This document shows, piece by piece, positions 32,790 through 41,914 of a stretch of 42,644 nt of DNA (position 1 is its first letter; the number at the start of each line of letters is the position of its first letter). This DNA is from Nonomuraea aridisoli (GTDB lineage Bacteria; Actinomycetota; Actinomycetes; Streptosporangiales; Streptosporangiaceae): the NCBI RefSeq assembly GCF_003236395.1, contig NZ_POUD01000051.1, positions 1-42,644 on the forward strand, in the 5' to 3' direction. The notes under the pieces are model-generated. The model was not told the origin of the DNA and did not search any database. It was given only the letters and a program-made list of their open reading frames with translations. Position numbers and translations under genes: made by a program.

Positions 32790-33815
32790 ATGGACGCGGA
32801 CACGCTCTACTCGATCGGCGACCTGGCCCGGCGCACCGGGCTGACGGTCAAGACCATCCGGTTCTACTCCGACGAGGGGATCGTGCCGCCCGCCGACCGC
32901 AGCCCGGCCGGCTACCGCCGTTACGGCCCCGACGCCGCCGCCCGGCTCGACCTCGTGCGCACGCTGCGCGACCTCGGGCTCGACCTGGCCACGATCCGCA
33001 AGGTCGTGAACCGGGAGGTCCCCCTCGCCCGGGTCGCCGCCGCGCACGTGGAGGCGCTGCGGGCGCAGATCCGCACGCTGCGGCGGCGGCAGGCGGTGCT
33101 GACGGCGGTGGCCCGGCGCGGGTCCACCCCTGAGGAGATGGAGCTCATGAACGAACTCGCCGGCCTGTCCGAGGACGAACGCCACCGCCTGATCACGGAC
33201 TTCCTCGACGCCACCTTCCCCACCGACGGCCCGCCCCCGGGTGCCAGCGGCTCGACGGCCCCACAGGCAGACGGTTACGCGGGGATCAAAGGGTCAGCAC
33301 CCCCGCACCCCGCGGACGATGTCGCGGAGGTCAAGGGGGCGACTCCCCCGCACCCGGTGGGCGATTTCGCCGGGGCCAGGAGTTCGATGACCCCGTATCT
33401 GCCGGAGGATCCCGAGCCGGAGCAGGTCGAGGCGTGGGTGGAGCTGGCCGAGCTGTCCCGCGACCCGGAGTTCCGCGCGGTGATGCGGCGCATGGCCGTG
33501 CTGCACGCGGCCGAGCGTGCCGGGGGCGGTCTCCCGCGTCCGGACGCCGCGGCGATCGTGCGCGACGTGGTCCGCCCGGCGCTGGAGGCGGGCGTGGATC
33601 CGTCCGCGCCCGAGGCCGCCGCCGTCGTCGCGCAGGTCCGCTCCCGGTACGGCGGGGCCGACCTGCGGGCGGCGCTGGAGGCGGCCTGCGACGTCCGCAG
33701 GGACCGCTACATGGAGCTGCTCGCGATCGTCAACGGCTGGCCGCCGCCGGAGCCCCTGACACCGGCGCTCACCTGGTTCGCCGAAGCGCTCCGCGCCCAG
33801 GCCGCGTCGCGGTAG
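32790..33815 (+). CDS. MerR-family regulator with a long repeat linker and C-terminal helical domain
   Basis: A 341-residue protein, much longer than ordinary MerR regulators (about 130-150). Residues 1-75 are the HTH (YSIGDLARRTGLTVKTIRFYSDEGIVPP, SPAGYRRYG) and 75-110 a coiled dimerisation helix. Residues 145-205 are a Pro/Gly-rich linker with three 15-residue imperfect repeats. Residues 206-341 form an Ala/Arg/Glu-rich helical domain, presumably the sensor, as in TipA-like or multidrug-binding MerR proteins, though I recognise no TipAS or BltR ligand motif. GGTGGGG lies before ATG 32790. It is transcribed alone and its targets are unknown. Confidence 0.82.
   Translation: MDADTLYSIGDLARRTGLTVKTIRFYSDEGIVPPADRSPAGYRRYGPDAAARLDLVRTLRDLGLDLATIRKVVNREVPLARVAAAHVEALRAQIRTLRRRQAVLTAVARRGSTPEEMELMNELAGLSEDERHRLITDFLDATFPTDGPPPGASGSTAPQADGYAGIKGSAPPHPADDVAEVKGATPPHPVGDFAGARSSMTPYLPEDPEPEQVEAWVELAELSRDPEFRAVMRRMAVLHAAERAGGGLPRPDAAAIVRDVVRPALEAGVDPSAPEAAAVVAQVRSRYGGADLRAALEAACDVRRDRYMELLAIVNGWPPPEPLTPALTWFAEALRAQAASR
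33267..33404. repeat. Three imperfect 45-bp tandem repeats coding the MerR linker
   Basis: The units ADGYAGIKGSAPPHP (33267-33311), ADDVAEVKGATPPHP (33312-33356) and VGDFAGARSSMTPYLP (33357-33404) align in protein and DNA. Similarity is high between units 1 and 2 and lower in unit 3. They lengthen the linker between DNA-binding and effector parts. Confidence 0.75.
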
Positions 33816-33926
33816 GACCCCAGCGGCGCCCCGCTCGCGCGGGACGAGCACGTCACCCGGCGCCGGGAGACGAGCCGCACCCGCCCTCGGCGCATCCCGC
33901 CTGCGCCCTCTCCGCGCCGCGCGTTC

Positions 33927-34673
33927 TCATCCAGAGCGCAGCCATCGGGCGAACGGCGTGGTGGCGACGCGGGCGCGGCCCTCGTCCGGCACGAGCGCGC
34001 GCTCGTCCAGCTCGGCGCCGAAGTACGGCGCGCCCGGGTCGGTGATCACCGTGCGCCGGTCGCCCCACACGGCCAGGGCGGTCCGCGCCACCTCGTCCAG
34101 CCGGAACACCTCGGGCCCCGCCACCTCCACGATGTCCCGCAGCGGCGGCCCGGTGACGATCTCGGCGAGCACGGCGACGACGTCCGCCGCGGCGACGGGC
34201 TGGACGAGCGCGGGCGGCAGCAGCACCGTGCCGCCCTCGGCGGCCGAGTCCGCGATGGCCCGGACGAACTCGAAGAACTGCGTCGCCCGCACGATCGAGT
34301 ACGGGATCCCGGACTCCTCGATCAGCCGCTCCTGCGCAACCTTGGCGCGGTAGTGCCCGGAGCCGGGCACCCGGTCGACCCCCACGATCGACAGCACGAC
34401 GTGGTGCCAGACCCCCGCGTTCCGCTCGGCGGCGAGGACGTTGCGGGTCGCGGTGGTGAAGAACTCCATCGCCGCCCCGGCCTCCGAGGACCGCCCCTTC
34501 GACACGTCGGCCACGACGTCGGCGCCCGCCACCGCCGCGGCCAGACCCTTGCCGGTGACCGCGTCCACCCCGGTGGAGGGCGAGGCCGGGACCGCGTCAT
34601 GCCCCCTCCCGCGCAGCTCCGCCACGAGCCTGGACCCGATGAGCCCGGTGCCGCCGATCACCACGATCTTCAT
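33927..34673 (-). CDS. NAD(P)-binding SDR-type reductase (NmrA-like)
   Basis: A 248-residue protein with an N-terminal Rossmann fold: MKIVVIGGTGLIGSRLVAEL carries GGTGxxG, the mark of atypical short-chain reductases and NmrA-like proteins. The next pieces, DVSKGRSSEAGAAMEFFTTATRNVLAAERNAGVWHHVVLSIVG and SIVRATQFFEFV, resemble the NAD(P)H-binding group related to YtfG. It lacks the YxxxK catalytic pair of classical SDRs. It overlaps the upstream hydrolase gene by 4 bp (ATGA at 34670-34673) and is therefore the second gene of a two-gene operon. Substrate unknown; quinone or aldehyde reduction, or a redox-sensing role, are both possible. Confidence 0.85.
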   Translation of the reverse strand: MKIVVIGGTGLIGSRLVAELRGRGHDAVPASPSTGVDAVTGKGLAAAVAGADVVADVSKGRSSEAGAAMEFFTTATRNVLAAERNAGVWHHVVLSIVGVDRVPGSGHYRAKVAQERLIEESGIPYSIVRATQFFEFVRAIADSAAEGGTVLLPPALVQPVAAADVVAVLAEIVTGPPLRDIVEVAGPEVFRLDEVARTALAVWGDRRTVITDPGAPYFGAELDERALVPDEGRARVATTPFARWLRSG

Positions 34674-35617
34674 GGACGCAGGGCCGCCTCGAGCACGCCG
34701 ATGGCCTGGGCGATGGCGGCGGAGGCCGCGCGGGTGCCGCGGACGGGGTTGAGCATCATGAAGTCGTGCAGGATGCCGTTGTAGCGCACGCTCGTCGTCG
34801 GCACGCCCGCCTCGGTCAGCCGCCGCGCGTACGCCTCGCCCTCGTCGCGCAGCACGTCGTTCTCGTCCACGATCACCAGCGCGGGCGGCAGCCCGGCCAG
34901 GTCCTCCAGGCTCGCGCGCAGCGGCGACGCGGTGATCTCGGCCCGTTCGCGGGGGTCGGTGGTGTACGCGTCCCAGAACCACGCCATCGCCTTGGCCGTC
35001 AGGAACGGCCCGCCGGCGAACTCCCGGTAGCTCTCGGTGTCCTGGGCGGCGTCGGTGACGGGGTAGTAGAGCGACTGCTGCACGAACGTCACGTCGCCCC
35101 GCCGCTTGGCGATGATGGCCAGCGCGGCCGCCATGTTGCCGCCGACCGAGTCGCCGGCCACCGCCATCCGCCGCGCGTCCAGCCCCTCCTCCGCCCCGCT
35201 CGTGGTCACCCACCGCGCGGTCGCGTACGCCTGCTCGATCGCGACCGGGTAGCGGGCCTCCGGCGAGCGGTCGTACTCGACGAACACGACCGCGGCGTTC
35301 ACCCCGGTGGCCAGCTCGCGGACGAGCCGGTCGTGCGTGCCGGCGTTGCCCAGGATCCAGCCGCCCCCGTGGACGTACAGGATGACCGGCAGCTCACCCG
35401 ACGCGCCGGCCGGTTTGACGATCCGCACCCGCACCTCGCCGACGTCGGCAGGGACGGTGATCCACTTGTCGTCCACGTCGGGCATGTCGATCGGTGCGGA
35501 CTGGATGTCGTCCAGCACCTGGCGGGCGCGTTCGGGCCCGAGCTCGTAGAGGAAGGGCGGTTTCGAGGTCGCGTCCGCGATCTCCTGGGCGGCCGGTTCC
35601 AGAACGTGCCTGCTCAT
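34670..35617 (-). CDS. HSL-type alpha/beta hydrolase (esterase/lipase)
   Basis: A 315-residue hormone-sensitive-lipase-family esterase. The oxyanion motif is VHGGGWILG (HGGG at 83-86), the nucleophile elbow GDSVGG with Ser 157, the acid in VDENDVLRDEG and the His in ILHDFMM. No signal peptide. GAGGAG lies before ATG 35617. The gene overlaps the reductase gene by 4 bp. The pair esterase plus NmrA-like reductase is common in actinomycetes near detoxification or natural-product regions, but their shared substrate is not evident. The 209-bp gap on its other side separates it from the divergent AraC gene. Confidence 0.92.
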   Translation of the reverse strand: MSRHVLEPAAQEIADATSKPPFLYELGPERARQVLDDIQSAPIDMPDVDDKWITVPADVGEVRVRIVKPAGASGELPVILYVHGGGWILGNAGTHDRLVRELATGVNAAVVFVEYDRSPEARYPVAIEQAYATARWVTTSGAEEGLDARRMAVAGDSVGGNMAAALAIIAKRRGDVTFVQQSLYYPVTDAAQDTESYREFAGGPFLTAKAMAWFWDAYTTDPRERAEITASPLRASLEDLAGLPPALVIVDENDVLRDEGEAYARRLTEAGVPTTSVRYNGILHDFMMLNPVRGTRAASAAIAQAIGVLEAALRP

Positions 35618-35826
35618 GGCGGGCTCCTCACCATCGACGCGCTGATCAGAACCCACGTAACCGGCTGCCTCACGACCAAGGCAACAGCCGCCCAGAAGAT
35701 CGTTCACCACGCTTTCCCCGCACGGAGGTCACAACGCCTTCAGGACCCCGGCGCCGGCCGGTGGCGGGCCGGTGTCCGGCGGATGCGTCCACCTGGATGA
35801 TCCGACGCTCGTGGCATACTGGCCCG
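35618..35826. promoter_or_regulatory. Divergent promoter region of esterase and araC genes
   Basis: TGCCT (35666-35670) and AGGCA (35679-35683) form a small dyad. Read leftward, the same stretch gives TTGCCT followed 17 nt later by GTTACG, a possible promoter for the esterase operon. The araC gene side has CATACT (35815-35820) shortly before its ATG, a possible -10 of a nearly leaderless message. All of this is tentative. Confidence 0.35.
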
Positions 35827-36690
35827 ATGCCGATCCAGGAAGGGTTCCGCAACCAGCGGCTGACCGTGGTGCCGCGCCGGGTGGTCGCCGCGGCGCAGTC
35901 CCGCCCGGTCACCCGCCGGCTCATGGTCACCGACACCGGTTACTATCCCGTCGCCGCGGATCACCTGATGACACGGCCCGGTGGCACCGAGGAGGCCGTC
36001 CTCATCGTGTGCACGGCCGGCCTGGGATGGGCGAACATCGGCGGCGTCCAGCACCGCGTCGGGTCCAGCGCGGCCCTGGTGATCCCGCGCGGCGTGCCGC
36101 ACGCGTACGGCGCGTCCGCGGAGAGTCCCTGGACGATCTGGTGGTGTCATCTGCGCGGCAGCGACCTGCCGGAGCTGATCGAGCAGATCGGCGCGAGCGT
36201 GTCCAGGCCGGTGCTGTGCGTCCGGCACGTCGATCGGGCCGTGGCCCTGCTGGACGAGATCGTCACCACCCTGGAGCGCGATCACTCACCGGCCAGCCTG
36301 ATGGGCGCGGCGGGCGCCGCGTGGAAGCTCCTCACCCAGCTCGTGGTCGACCGCGCCATGCCGGCGCCGGGCGATCCGTTGCAACGCGCGATGGCGTACC
36401 TGGCCGAGCGGCTGGACAGCCCCGTGCGCGTCCCCGACCTGGCCGCGCTGGTCGGCGTCTCCCCCTCGCACCTGAGCGCGCTGTTCCGCCGCGCCACCGG
36501 AGGCGGGGTGCTCGCGCACCACACGGCGCTCCGGATGGCGCACGCGCGCAACCTCCTCGACACGACGGACGCGACCATCGCCGACGTCGCGCGCGAGGTG
36601 GGTTACTCCGACCCGTTCTACTTCTCCCGCCATTTCCGGCGGATGCACGAGGCCAGTCCCAGCGAGTACCGCAACCGGGCCAAGGGCTGA
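35827..36690 (+). CDS. AraC-family regulator, likely controlling locus B
   Basis: A 287-residue AraC protein. An N-terminal cupin-like sensor (about 25-170; VIPRGVPHAYGASAESPWTIWW is its clearest part) precedes a double HTH (about 195-285): VRVPDLAALVGVSPSHLSALFRRATG and ATIADVAREVGYSDPFYFSRHFRRMHEASPSEYR. This architecture is typical of regulators of melibiose/raffinose/MSM-type operons. It ends 4 bp from the convergent GH36 gene of locus B, so control of alpha-galactoside use is a reasonable guess. The locus B promoter lies beyond the window, so no binding site can be shown. Its start at ATG 35827 lacks a ribosome-binding site. Confidence 0.9.
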   Translation: MPIQEGFRNQRLTVVPRRVVAAAQSRPVTRRLMVTDTGYYPVAADHLMTRPGGTEEAVLIVCTAGLGWANIGGVQHRVGSSAALVIPRGVPHAYGASAESPWTIWWCHLRGSDLPELIEQIGASVSRPVLCVRHVDRAVALLDEIVTTLERDHSPASLMGAAGAAWKLLTQLVVDRAMPAPGDPLQRAMAYLAERLDSPVRVPDLAALVGVSPSHLSALFRRATGGGVLAHHTALRMAHARNLLDTTDATIADVAREVGYSDPFYFSRHFRRMHEASPSEYRNRAKG

Positions 36691-36694
36691 GGCG

Positions 36695-38844
36695 TCACGG
36701 CGCCGTGCTCACCACCCGCAGCACCACGGACCTGTCGACGTCCAGCGACGGCGCTTCGACGCCGGCCAGGCGCAGCACCCGTCCGGGCAGGGTGACGCCG
36801 GCGCGCTGCCACGGCGGCAGCACCGCGCCCGCCGCGGGAGCGGATCCCGGGTGGACGGCCTCGACCGTGTAGTCGCGGGTGTCGTCCAGCCCCGGGAGCC
36901 GGATGCGTCCCGGCGGCCAGGTCGCCGGCCGCTCGACCACGCTGAACGCGTACAGCGCCTGTGACCGGTCGCCCGACACGACCCCCTCCAGCCGGTACGC
37001 CGCGTCGGGCAGGTCGGCGTGCACCACCCGGCCCGTGTGCAGCAGCGCCCGGTGCTCCTTGTGGAACGCCACCCAGCGCGCCAGCGCGGCCAGGGTCTCG
37101 TCGTCGGCGGTGAGCAGGTTCGTCTCGATGCCGAGGTGCCCCCACAGCGCCTTCTCCGCGCGGTAGTCCAGCGGATGGGCGCGGTGGGTGGTGTGCGACT
37201 CCGCGGCGCCGATGTGCGTGCCCTGCATCTCCGGCGGGACCAGCAGCCCCGTCCAGCGCTGGATCTCCAGCCGCTCGTGCGGGTCGTTGCAGTCGCTCGG
37301 CCACACCCGGTCGGCGTACTCCAGGACGCCGAGGTCGATACGTCCGCCTCCGCTGGCGCACGACTCGATCTCCAGGCCGGGGTGGGCGGCCTTGAGCCGC
37401 TCCATCAGCCGATACACCTGCTCCACCTGGGTGCGCACCCCCGGCCGGCCGCCGGGCGCGTGGCCGGCGTCGAGCAGGTACCGGTTGTGGTCCCACTTGA
37501 TGTAGGCGATGCCGAGCGAGCCGATCAGCTCGCTCATCCGCTCGAACACGTGGTCGTACGCGCCGGGGTGGCCGAGGTCGAGCACGTGCTGGTACCGGGA
37601 GGGCAGCCCGGGGCCGTGCCCGGCGTCGAAGATCCACTCAGGGTGGCGGCGGGCGAGGTCGGAGTCGAGGCTGACCATCTCGGGCTCGAACCAGAGGCCG
37701 AAGTCCATGCCGAGTACGCGGACGCGCTCGGCGAGCGGTTGGAGGCCCTTCGGCCAGACGGCGGGATCGACCGTCCAGTCGCCGAGCGAGCTGGTGTCGT
37801 CGCGGCGGCCGAGGAACCATCCGTCGTCCAGCACGAACCGCTCGGCGCCCAGCTCGGCTCCGCGTTCGGCGAGCCTGAGCAGGGTGTCGAGATCGTGCTG
37901 GAAGTAGACGGCCTCCCAGGTGTTCAGCACCACGGGCCGGGGCGTGCGGGGGTGCCGCGGCCGGGACCTCAGGTGCCGGTGGAAGCGGGCGGCGAGCTCG
38001 TCCAGCCCCGAGCCCCATGACCCGTACTGCCAGCGGCCGCGGAACTCCTCGCCCTGGGCGAGCACCACCTCACCGGGCAGCAGCAGTTCCCCGGCCGCGA
38101 GGTGCCGGGTGCCCGCCGGGGTCAGCTCGGCCGCGAGCACCTGATTGCCGCTCCACGCCAGGTGGGTGGCCCAGACCAGCCCGTCCCCGAACCCGAACCC
38201 CTGCTCGCCGGCGACCAGCAGCAGTGTGTGCTCCAGCCCCGGTTTGCCGCCGCGCGAGGCCCGCACCCACTCGCCCACGCGGAACGGCCGCCGCTGCGGC
38301 ACGCGTTCGAGCGACCAGCGGCCGGTCAGGTCGAGGATCTCCGTGGCGTCCGACGGCACGGGCAGCGCCGTTCGAGCGAGGTCAGGCGGTACGGCTCCGC
38401 CGCGTCGTTCCTGAGGGTGGCCCGCTGGCGGACGAGCCCGCTGCCGGCGAGCACCTGGATCTCGACGTCGACCGCGAGCCCGAACTCGGGGTCGCGCGCG
38501 TGGCTGCGCAGCACGCCCCCGTCGGCGGTCTGCGCGGTCTCGTGCGTCGCCTGCCGGAAGTACGGCGCCCAGCGGCGGCCGTCGCCGTCGCCGGCCAGGC
38601 CCGGACGGCCGAGCCAGCCCTCGGCGAGCTGGGGAAGCACGGGGACGGGCTGGGGATAGGTGACGGCGCTGTCGCCGATGGCGGGCAGCGCGGCCCGCTG
38701 GAGCCCGGCCAGGGCGGCGTCGTCGAGGTCACCGAGGTCGGGCCCCCAGTGCAGGATGCGCGGCAGCCGTCCGCCGTCGACGGCGACGACCAGGCTGGTG
38801 CCGCCGGCGCGCAGGTGGATCGGCGCGGGCTGGGTGTCGTTCAT
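36695..38844 (-). pseudogene. Second GH36 alpha-galactosidase, split by a single-base frameshift
   Basis: Two overlapping frames make one GH36 enzyme. Codons from ATG 38844 give the N-terminal sandwich (MNDTQPAPIHLRAGG to RNDAAEPYRLTSLER). From about 38370 the family sequence continues only in a second frame (PSDATEILDLTGRWSLERVP). One G missing on the coding strand between 38366 and 38370 (reading CGG-CGC where CGG-GCG is expected) restores a continuous 716-residue protein, a normal length. The rest is intact: VLDDGWFLGRRDD, IKWDHNRY with the nucleophile Asp, ESCASGGGRID and PSDCND with the acid/base Asp. The clean condition suggests a recent mutation or a sequencing error. It is the last gene of locus B and differs clearly from the first GH36. 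Confidence 0.88.
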
Positions 38845-38887
38845 TGTGCGTGGTTCTCCGCGGTCGCGTCGGTGCGGGGAGGTGTCG

Positions 38888-39742
38888 TCATCCTTTGAGC
38901 CCGCTGTTCGCGATGCCCCGGAAGAACTGGCGCTGCAGGACCAGGAAGACGATCACCAGAGGGATCGAGCACACCAGCGCCCCGGCCATGAGGGTGGGGT
39001 AGTCGGTGCCGAACTGCCCCTGCAGACCGGCCAGGCCCACCGGCAGCGGGCGGTTCTCCCCCGAGGGCGAGACGATGAGCGGCCAGAGCAGGTCGTTCCA
39101 CGAGTAGAGCCCGGTCAGCACGGTCAGCGCGGCGAGCATCGGCTTGACCATGGGCAGCATGACGTACCAGAAGATCTGGAACGGGTTCGCGCCGTCGAGC
39201 CGGGCGGCCTCCTCGAAGTCCTTCGGCAGGTTGAGGAACGCCTGCCGCATCAGGAAGGTGCCGAACGCCGAGAACAGGCCGGGGATCGCCAGGGCGGGCA
39301 GGGTGTCCAGCATGCCGAGGTCGCGGATCAGCTGGTACTGGCCGATCAGGAAGAGCTGGCTGGGCACCATGAGCATGGCGATGAACAGGCCGAACAGCGC
39401 GTCACGGCCGGGGAAGGACATGCGCGCGAAGGCGTAGCCGGCCAGCGCGGCGACCGCGACCTGCCCGGCGACCCGCAGCACCAGCGCGCCGACGGACACC
39501 GCGAACATCGACCAGAACGGCACGGTCGAGAAGAACGTCTCGAACGCGTGCGCGCTGAACTCGTTCGGCCAGATCGTCGGCGGGACCCGGCTCACTTCGG
39601 AGGTCGTCTTGAAGACGGTGAGGAGCTGCCACACGAACGGCACCACCATGACGACGGCCGCGACGCCCAGCACGAGGTGGATCGGCCAGGTGGACGTCGG
39701 TGTGCGACGCCGCTGCGCGCGGCGGACGGCGGGCTCAGCCAT
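38888..39742 (-). CDS. CUT1-type sugar ABC permease (MalG-like), locus B
   Basis: A 284-residue permease with six helices, opening with PIHLVLGVAAVVMVVPFVWQLL. The EAA loop is FEEAARLDGANPFQIFWYVMLPMVKP, and it ends RGIANSGLKG as in many MalG-like subunits. ATG 39742 lies inside the 3' end of the preceding permease gene (8-bp overlap). The next gene, GH36, follows after a 43-bp gap. No ATPase gene is near. Confidence 0.92.
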   Translation of the reverse strand: MAEPAVRRAQRRRTPTSTWPIHLVLGVAAVVMVVPFVWQLLTVFKTTSEVSRVPPTIWPNEFSAHAFETFFSTVPFWSMFAVSVGALVLRVAGQVAVAALAGYAFARMSFPGRDALFGLFIAMLMVPSQLFLIGQYQLIRDLGMLDTLPALAIPGLFSAFGTFLMRQAFLNLPKDFEEAARLDGANPFQIFWYVMLPMVKPMLAALTVLTGLYSWNDLLWPLIVSPSGENRPLPVGLAGLQGQFGTDYPTLMAGALVCSIPLVIVFLVLQRQFFRGIANSGLKG

Positions 39743-40664
39743 AGAAGACCCACGATTTCTGAAGACGGAACTGCAGAGCGGTGGCGATCATGATCACGAT
39801 GAGCAGCACGATCGCGATCGCGGCGCCGTAGCCCTGCTCGAACTGGACGAACGCCTTCTCGTAGAACAGGTAGACGATCGTCTTGGAGTCGGCGAGCGCG
39901 GTGTTGTTCACGCTGCGCAGCATGATGAAGATCAGGTCGAACATCTGCAGGGCGGCGATCACGGTGAGGATCGTGACGAAGAAGATGCTCGGGCTGAGCA
40001 GCGGCACGGTGATGCGGAAGAACTGCCGGATTCGCCCGGCGCCGTCGAGGGCGGAGGCCTCGTAGACGGCCTTGGGGATCGCCTGCAGACCGGCGCCGAG
40101 GATGATCAGGTTGATGCCGAGGCCCATCCAGATCCCCACCACGCCGAACGCGTAGATGGTGAACCGGGGGTCGGCCACCCAGTACTGGCCGTCGACGCCG
40201 AACCACGACAGCACGTAGTTGAGCAGGCCGAAGTCGCCGTTGTAGATGAACCGCCACACCATGCCGATCGCGACGGGCAGGGTGACGACCGGCAGGAAGA
40301 ACAGCACCCGGTAGATCGTGCGCCCCCGCCCGGCCTGCTCGATCAGCGCGGCCAGCGCGACCGCCAGGGGGATGCCGAGCAGGACGATGACGGTGTAGAG
40401 CGCGGAGTTCCCGAACGCCTTCCAGACCTCGGCGTCGCCGAGCAGGTTCGCGTAGTTGCCGGCGCCCACGAAGGTGGCGGGCCCGAACGCCGGGACGTCC
40501 TGGAAGCTCTTGACCAGCGTGGACAGGAAGGGCCACACGTACAGGGCGATCAGGCCGGCCGTGGCCGGGGCGACGAACGCCACCGCCCACCACCCGCTGG
40601 GCTGGGTGCCGCCGGCGCGGCGGCCGGCCGGCCGCCGCGCGGGCTTCGCTGTCACGTTCGTCAT
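39735..40664 (-). CDS. CUT1-type sugar ABC permease (MalF-like), locus B
   Basis: A 309-residue permease. A positively charged N-terminus (AKPARRPAGRRAGG) precedes six helices beginning WAVAFVAPATAGLIALYVWPFLS. The EAA loop is YEASALDGAGRIRQFFRITVPLLSP. It overlaps both neighbours: its start overlaps the stop of the binding-protein gene as ATGA (40661-40664) and its end overlaps the next permease by 8 bp, so the operon is tightly coupled. Confidence 0.92.
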   Translation of the reverse strand: MTNVTAKPARRPAGRRAGGTQPSGWWAVAFVAPATAGLIALYVWPFLSTLVKSFQDVPAFGPATFVGAGNYANLLGDAEVWKAFGNSALYTVIVLLGIPLAVALAALIEQAGRGRTIYRVLFFLPVVTLPVAIGMVWRFIYNGDFGLLNYVLSWFGVDGQYWVADPRFTIYAFGVVGIWMGLGINLIILGAGLQAIPKAVYEASALDGAGRIRQFFRITVPLLSPSIFFVTILTVIAALQMFDLIFIMLRSVNNTALADSKTIVYLFYEKAFVQFEQGYGAAIAIVLLIVIMIATALQFRLQKSWVFYG

Positions 40665-41914
40665 TGCTTGGCGAGCACCTGGTTGACGGCGTCCTGGTAC
40701 TCCTTCGCCGCGGTCTCGACGGGCTTGGCGCCCTCCCAGGCCGGAGCGAGATACTGCGCCGCGAGCCCCTGCCACTCGGCGGTGTCGCCCGCGACCGGCA
40801 GCGGCACGCTGTAGTCGATGGCGTCGATGAAGACCTGCAGGTCGAACTCCGGCATCGACTTCAGCCACGGCTCCTGCGTGCCCTTGTAGGCGGGGAGCAC
40901 CGTTCCGGTGGCCGCCTGGATCTCGGCCGCCTCGGCGCCGCCGAGGAAGGCGAGGAACTTCTTGAGCTCCTCGGGGTGCTCGCTGCCGGCGTACCCGGCG
41001 TTGCCGATGCCGCTGGTGACGGTCGCGCGCTTGACGCCCTGGGGCAGCGGGGCGACGTCGACCTTGCCCTTCAGGTCGGGGTTCTTGCTGAACCGCAGCG
41101 CCCAGTAGGCGCCCGAGAAGTACATGGCGACCTTCTGGCTCTCGAACATCGCGACCGCCTCGGTGTCCGACAGCTGCTTCAGCGTCGGCGAGGAGCCGGC
41201 GGCCTGCAGGTCGGTCCAGAACTTCAGCCCGGCCACCGCCTGCGGCCCGGCGAAGTCGGCGGCCGTGCCGTCGGCGTTGAGGATGGTGCCGCCCGCCTGC
41301 AGGATCGTGTTGTAGTAGCCGCCCTGCGGGTCGATCGGCGCGGCGATGCCCCACACGCCCTTGTCCGGGTCGGTGAGCTTCTTGGCCGCCTCCTGCGCGT
41401 CCTTCCAGCCCCACGTGTCGTCGGGGTACGGGACGCCCGCGGCGTCGAAGAGCGCCTTGTTGTACCAGATGCCGTTGGTGTCGAAGTCCTTCGGCAGCGC
41501 GAAGATCTTGCCCTCGTAGGTGTAGGAGTCCGAGACGGCCTTGGGGTAGACGCTCATGTCGATGCCCGCGGACTTCACCGTGTCGGACAGGTCGACCAGC
41601 GCGCCGCCCTTGGCGTACTCGCGGAAGTGGTCGGCGAGCATCCAGAACGCGTCGGGGGCGGTGCCGCCGGCGACGCCGACCTGCAGCGTCGACCAGTATT
41701 CGGTCCACGGCAGCGTCTGGATCCTGACGGTGACGTTCGGGTTCTGCTTCTCGAACTCGGCGGCGATCTGCTCCATCGCCGGCGTCTGGTCCTCACTCCA
41801 GTTGGCGTAGGTGAGGGTGACCTTCTCGTTCGAGCCGCCGCCGGTCCCGCCGCAGGCGGTGAGCAGCGTCGCCGCCACGGTCAGGGCGAGGGCGGCCGTC
41901 CAGGTGTGTTTCAT
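40661..41914 (-). CDS. Sugar-binding lipoprotein of locus B
   Basis: A 417-residue family-1 solute-binding lipoprotein: signal peptide ending ATLLTAC with lipobox Cys 21, then VTLTYANWSEDQTPAMEQIAAEFEKQNP, GGTAPDAFWMLADHF and FALPKDFDTNGIWYNKALFD, typical for CUT1 binding proteins. GAGGAAAC precedes ATG 41914. Unlike in locus A, it stands ahead of its permeases, the usual order. Its start overlaps the stop of the upstream hydrolase gene as ATGA. Confidence 0.93.
   Translation of the reverse strand: MKHTWTAALALTVAATLLTACGGTGGGSNEKVTLTYANWSEDQTPAMEQIAAEFEKQNPNVTVRIQTLPWTEYWSTLQVGVAGGTAPDAFWMLADHFREYAKGGALVDLSDTVKSAGIDMSVYPKAVSDSYTYEGKIFALPKDFDTNGIWYNKALFDAAGVPYPDDTWGWKDAQEAAKKLTDPDKGVWGIAAPIDPQGGYYNTILQAGGTILNADGTAADFAGPQAVAGLKFWTDLQAAGSSPTLKQLSDTEAVAMFESQKVAMYFSGAYWALRFSKNPDLKGKVDVAPLPQGVKRATVTSGIGNAGYAGSEHPEELKKFLAFLGGAEAAEIQAATGTVLPAYKGTQEPWLKSMPEFDLQVFIDAIDYSVPLPVAGDTAEWQGLAAQYLAPAWEGAKPVETAAKEYQDAVNQVLAKQ

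Noticed and set aside
22651..38844. The two GH36 genes as a recent duplication
   Set aside because: Around the catalytic Asp they read DYLKWDMNRP and AYIKWDHNRY, and their sandwiches and C-termini differ throughout; they are old paralogues or separately acquired.
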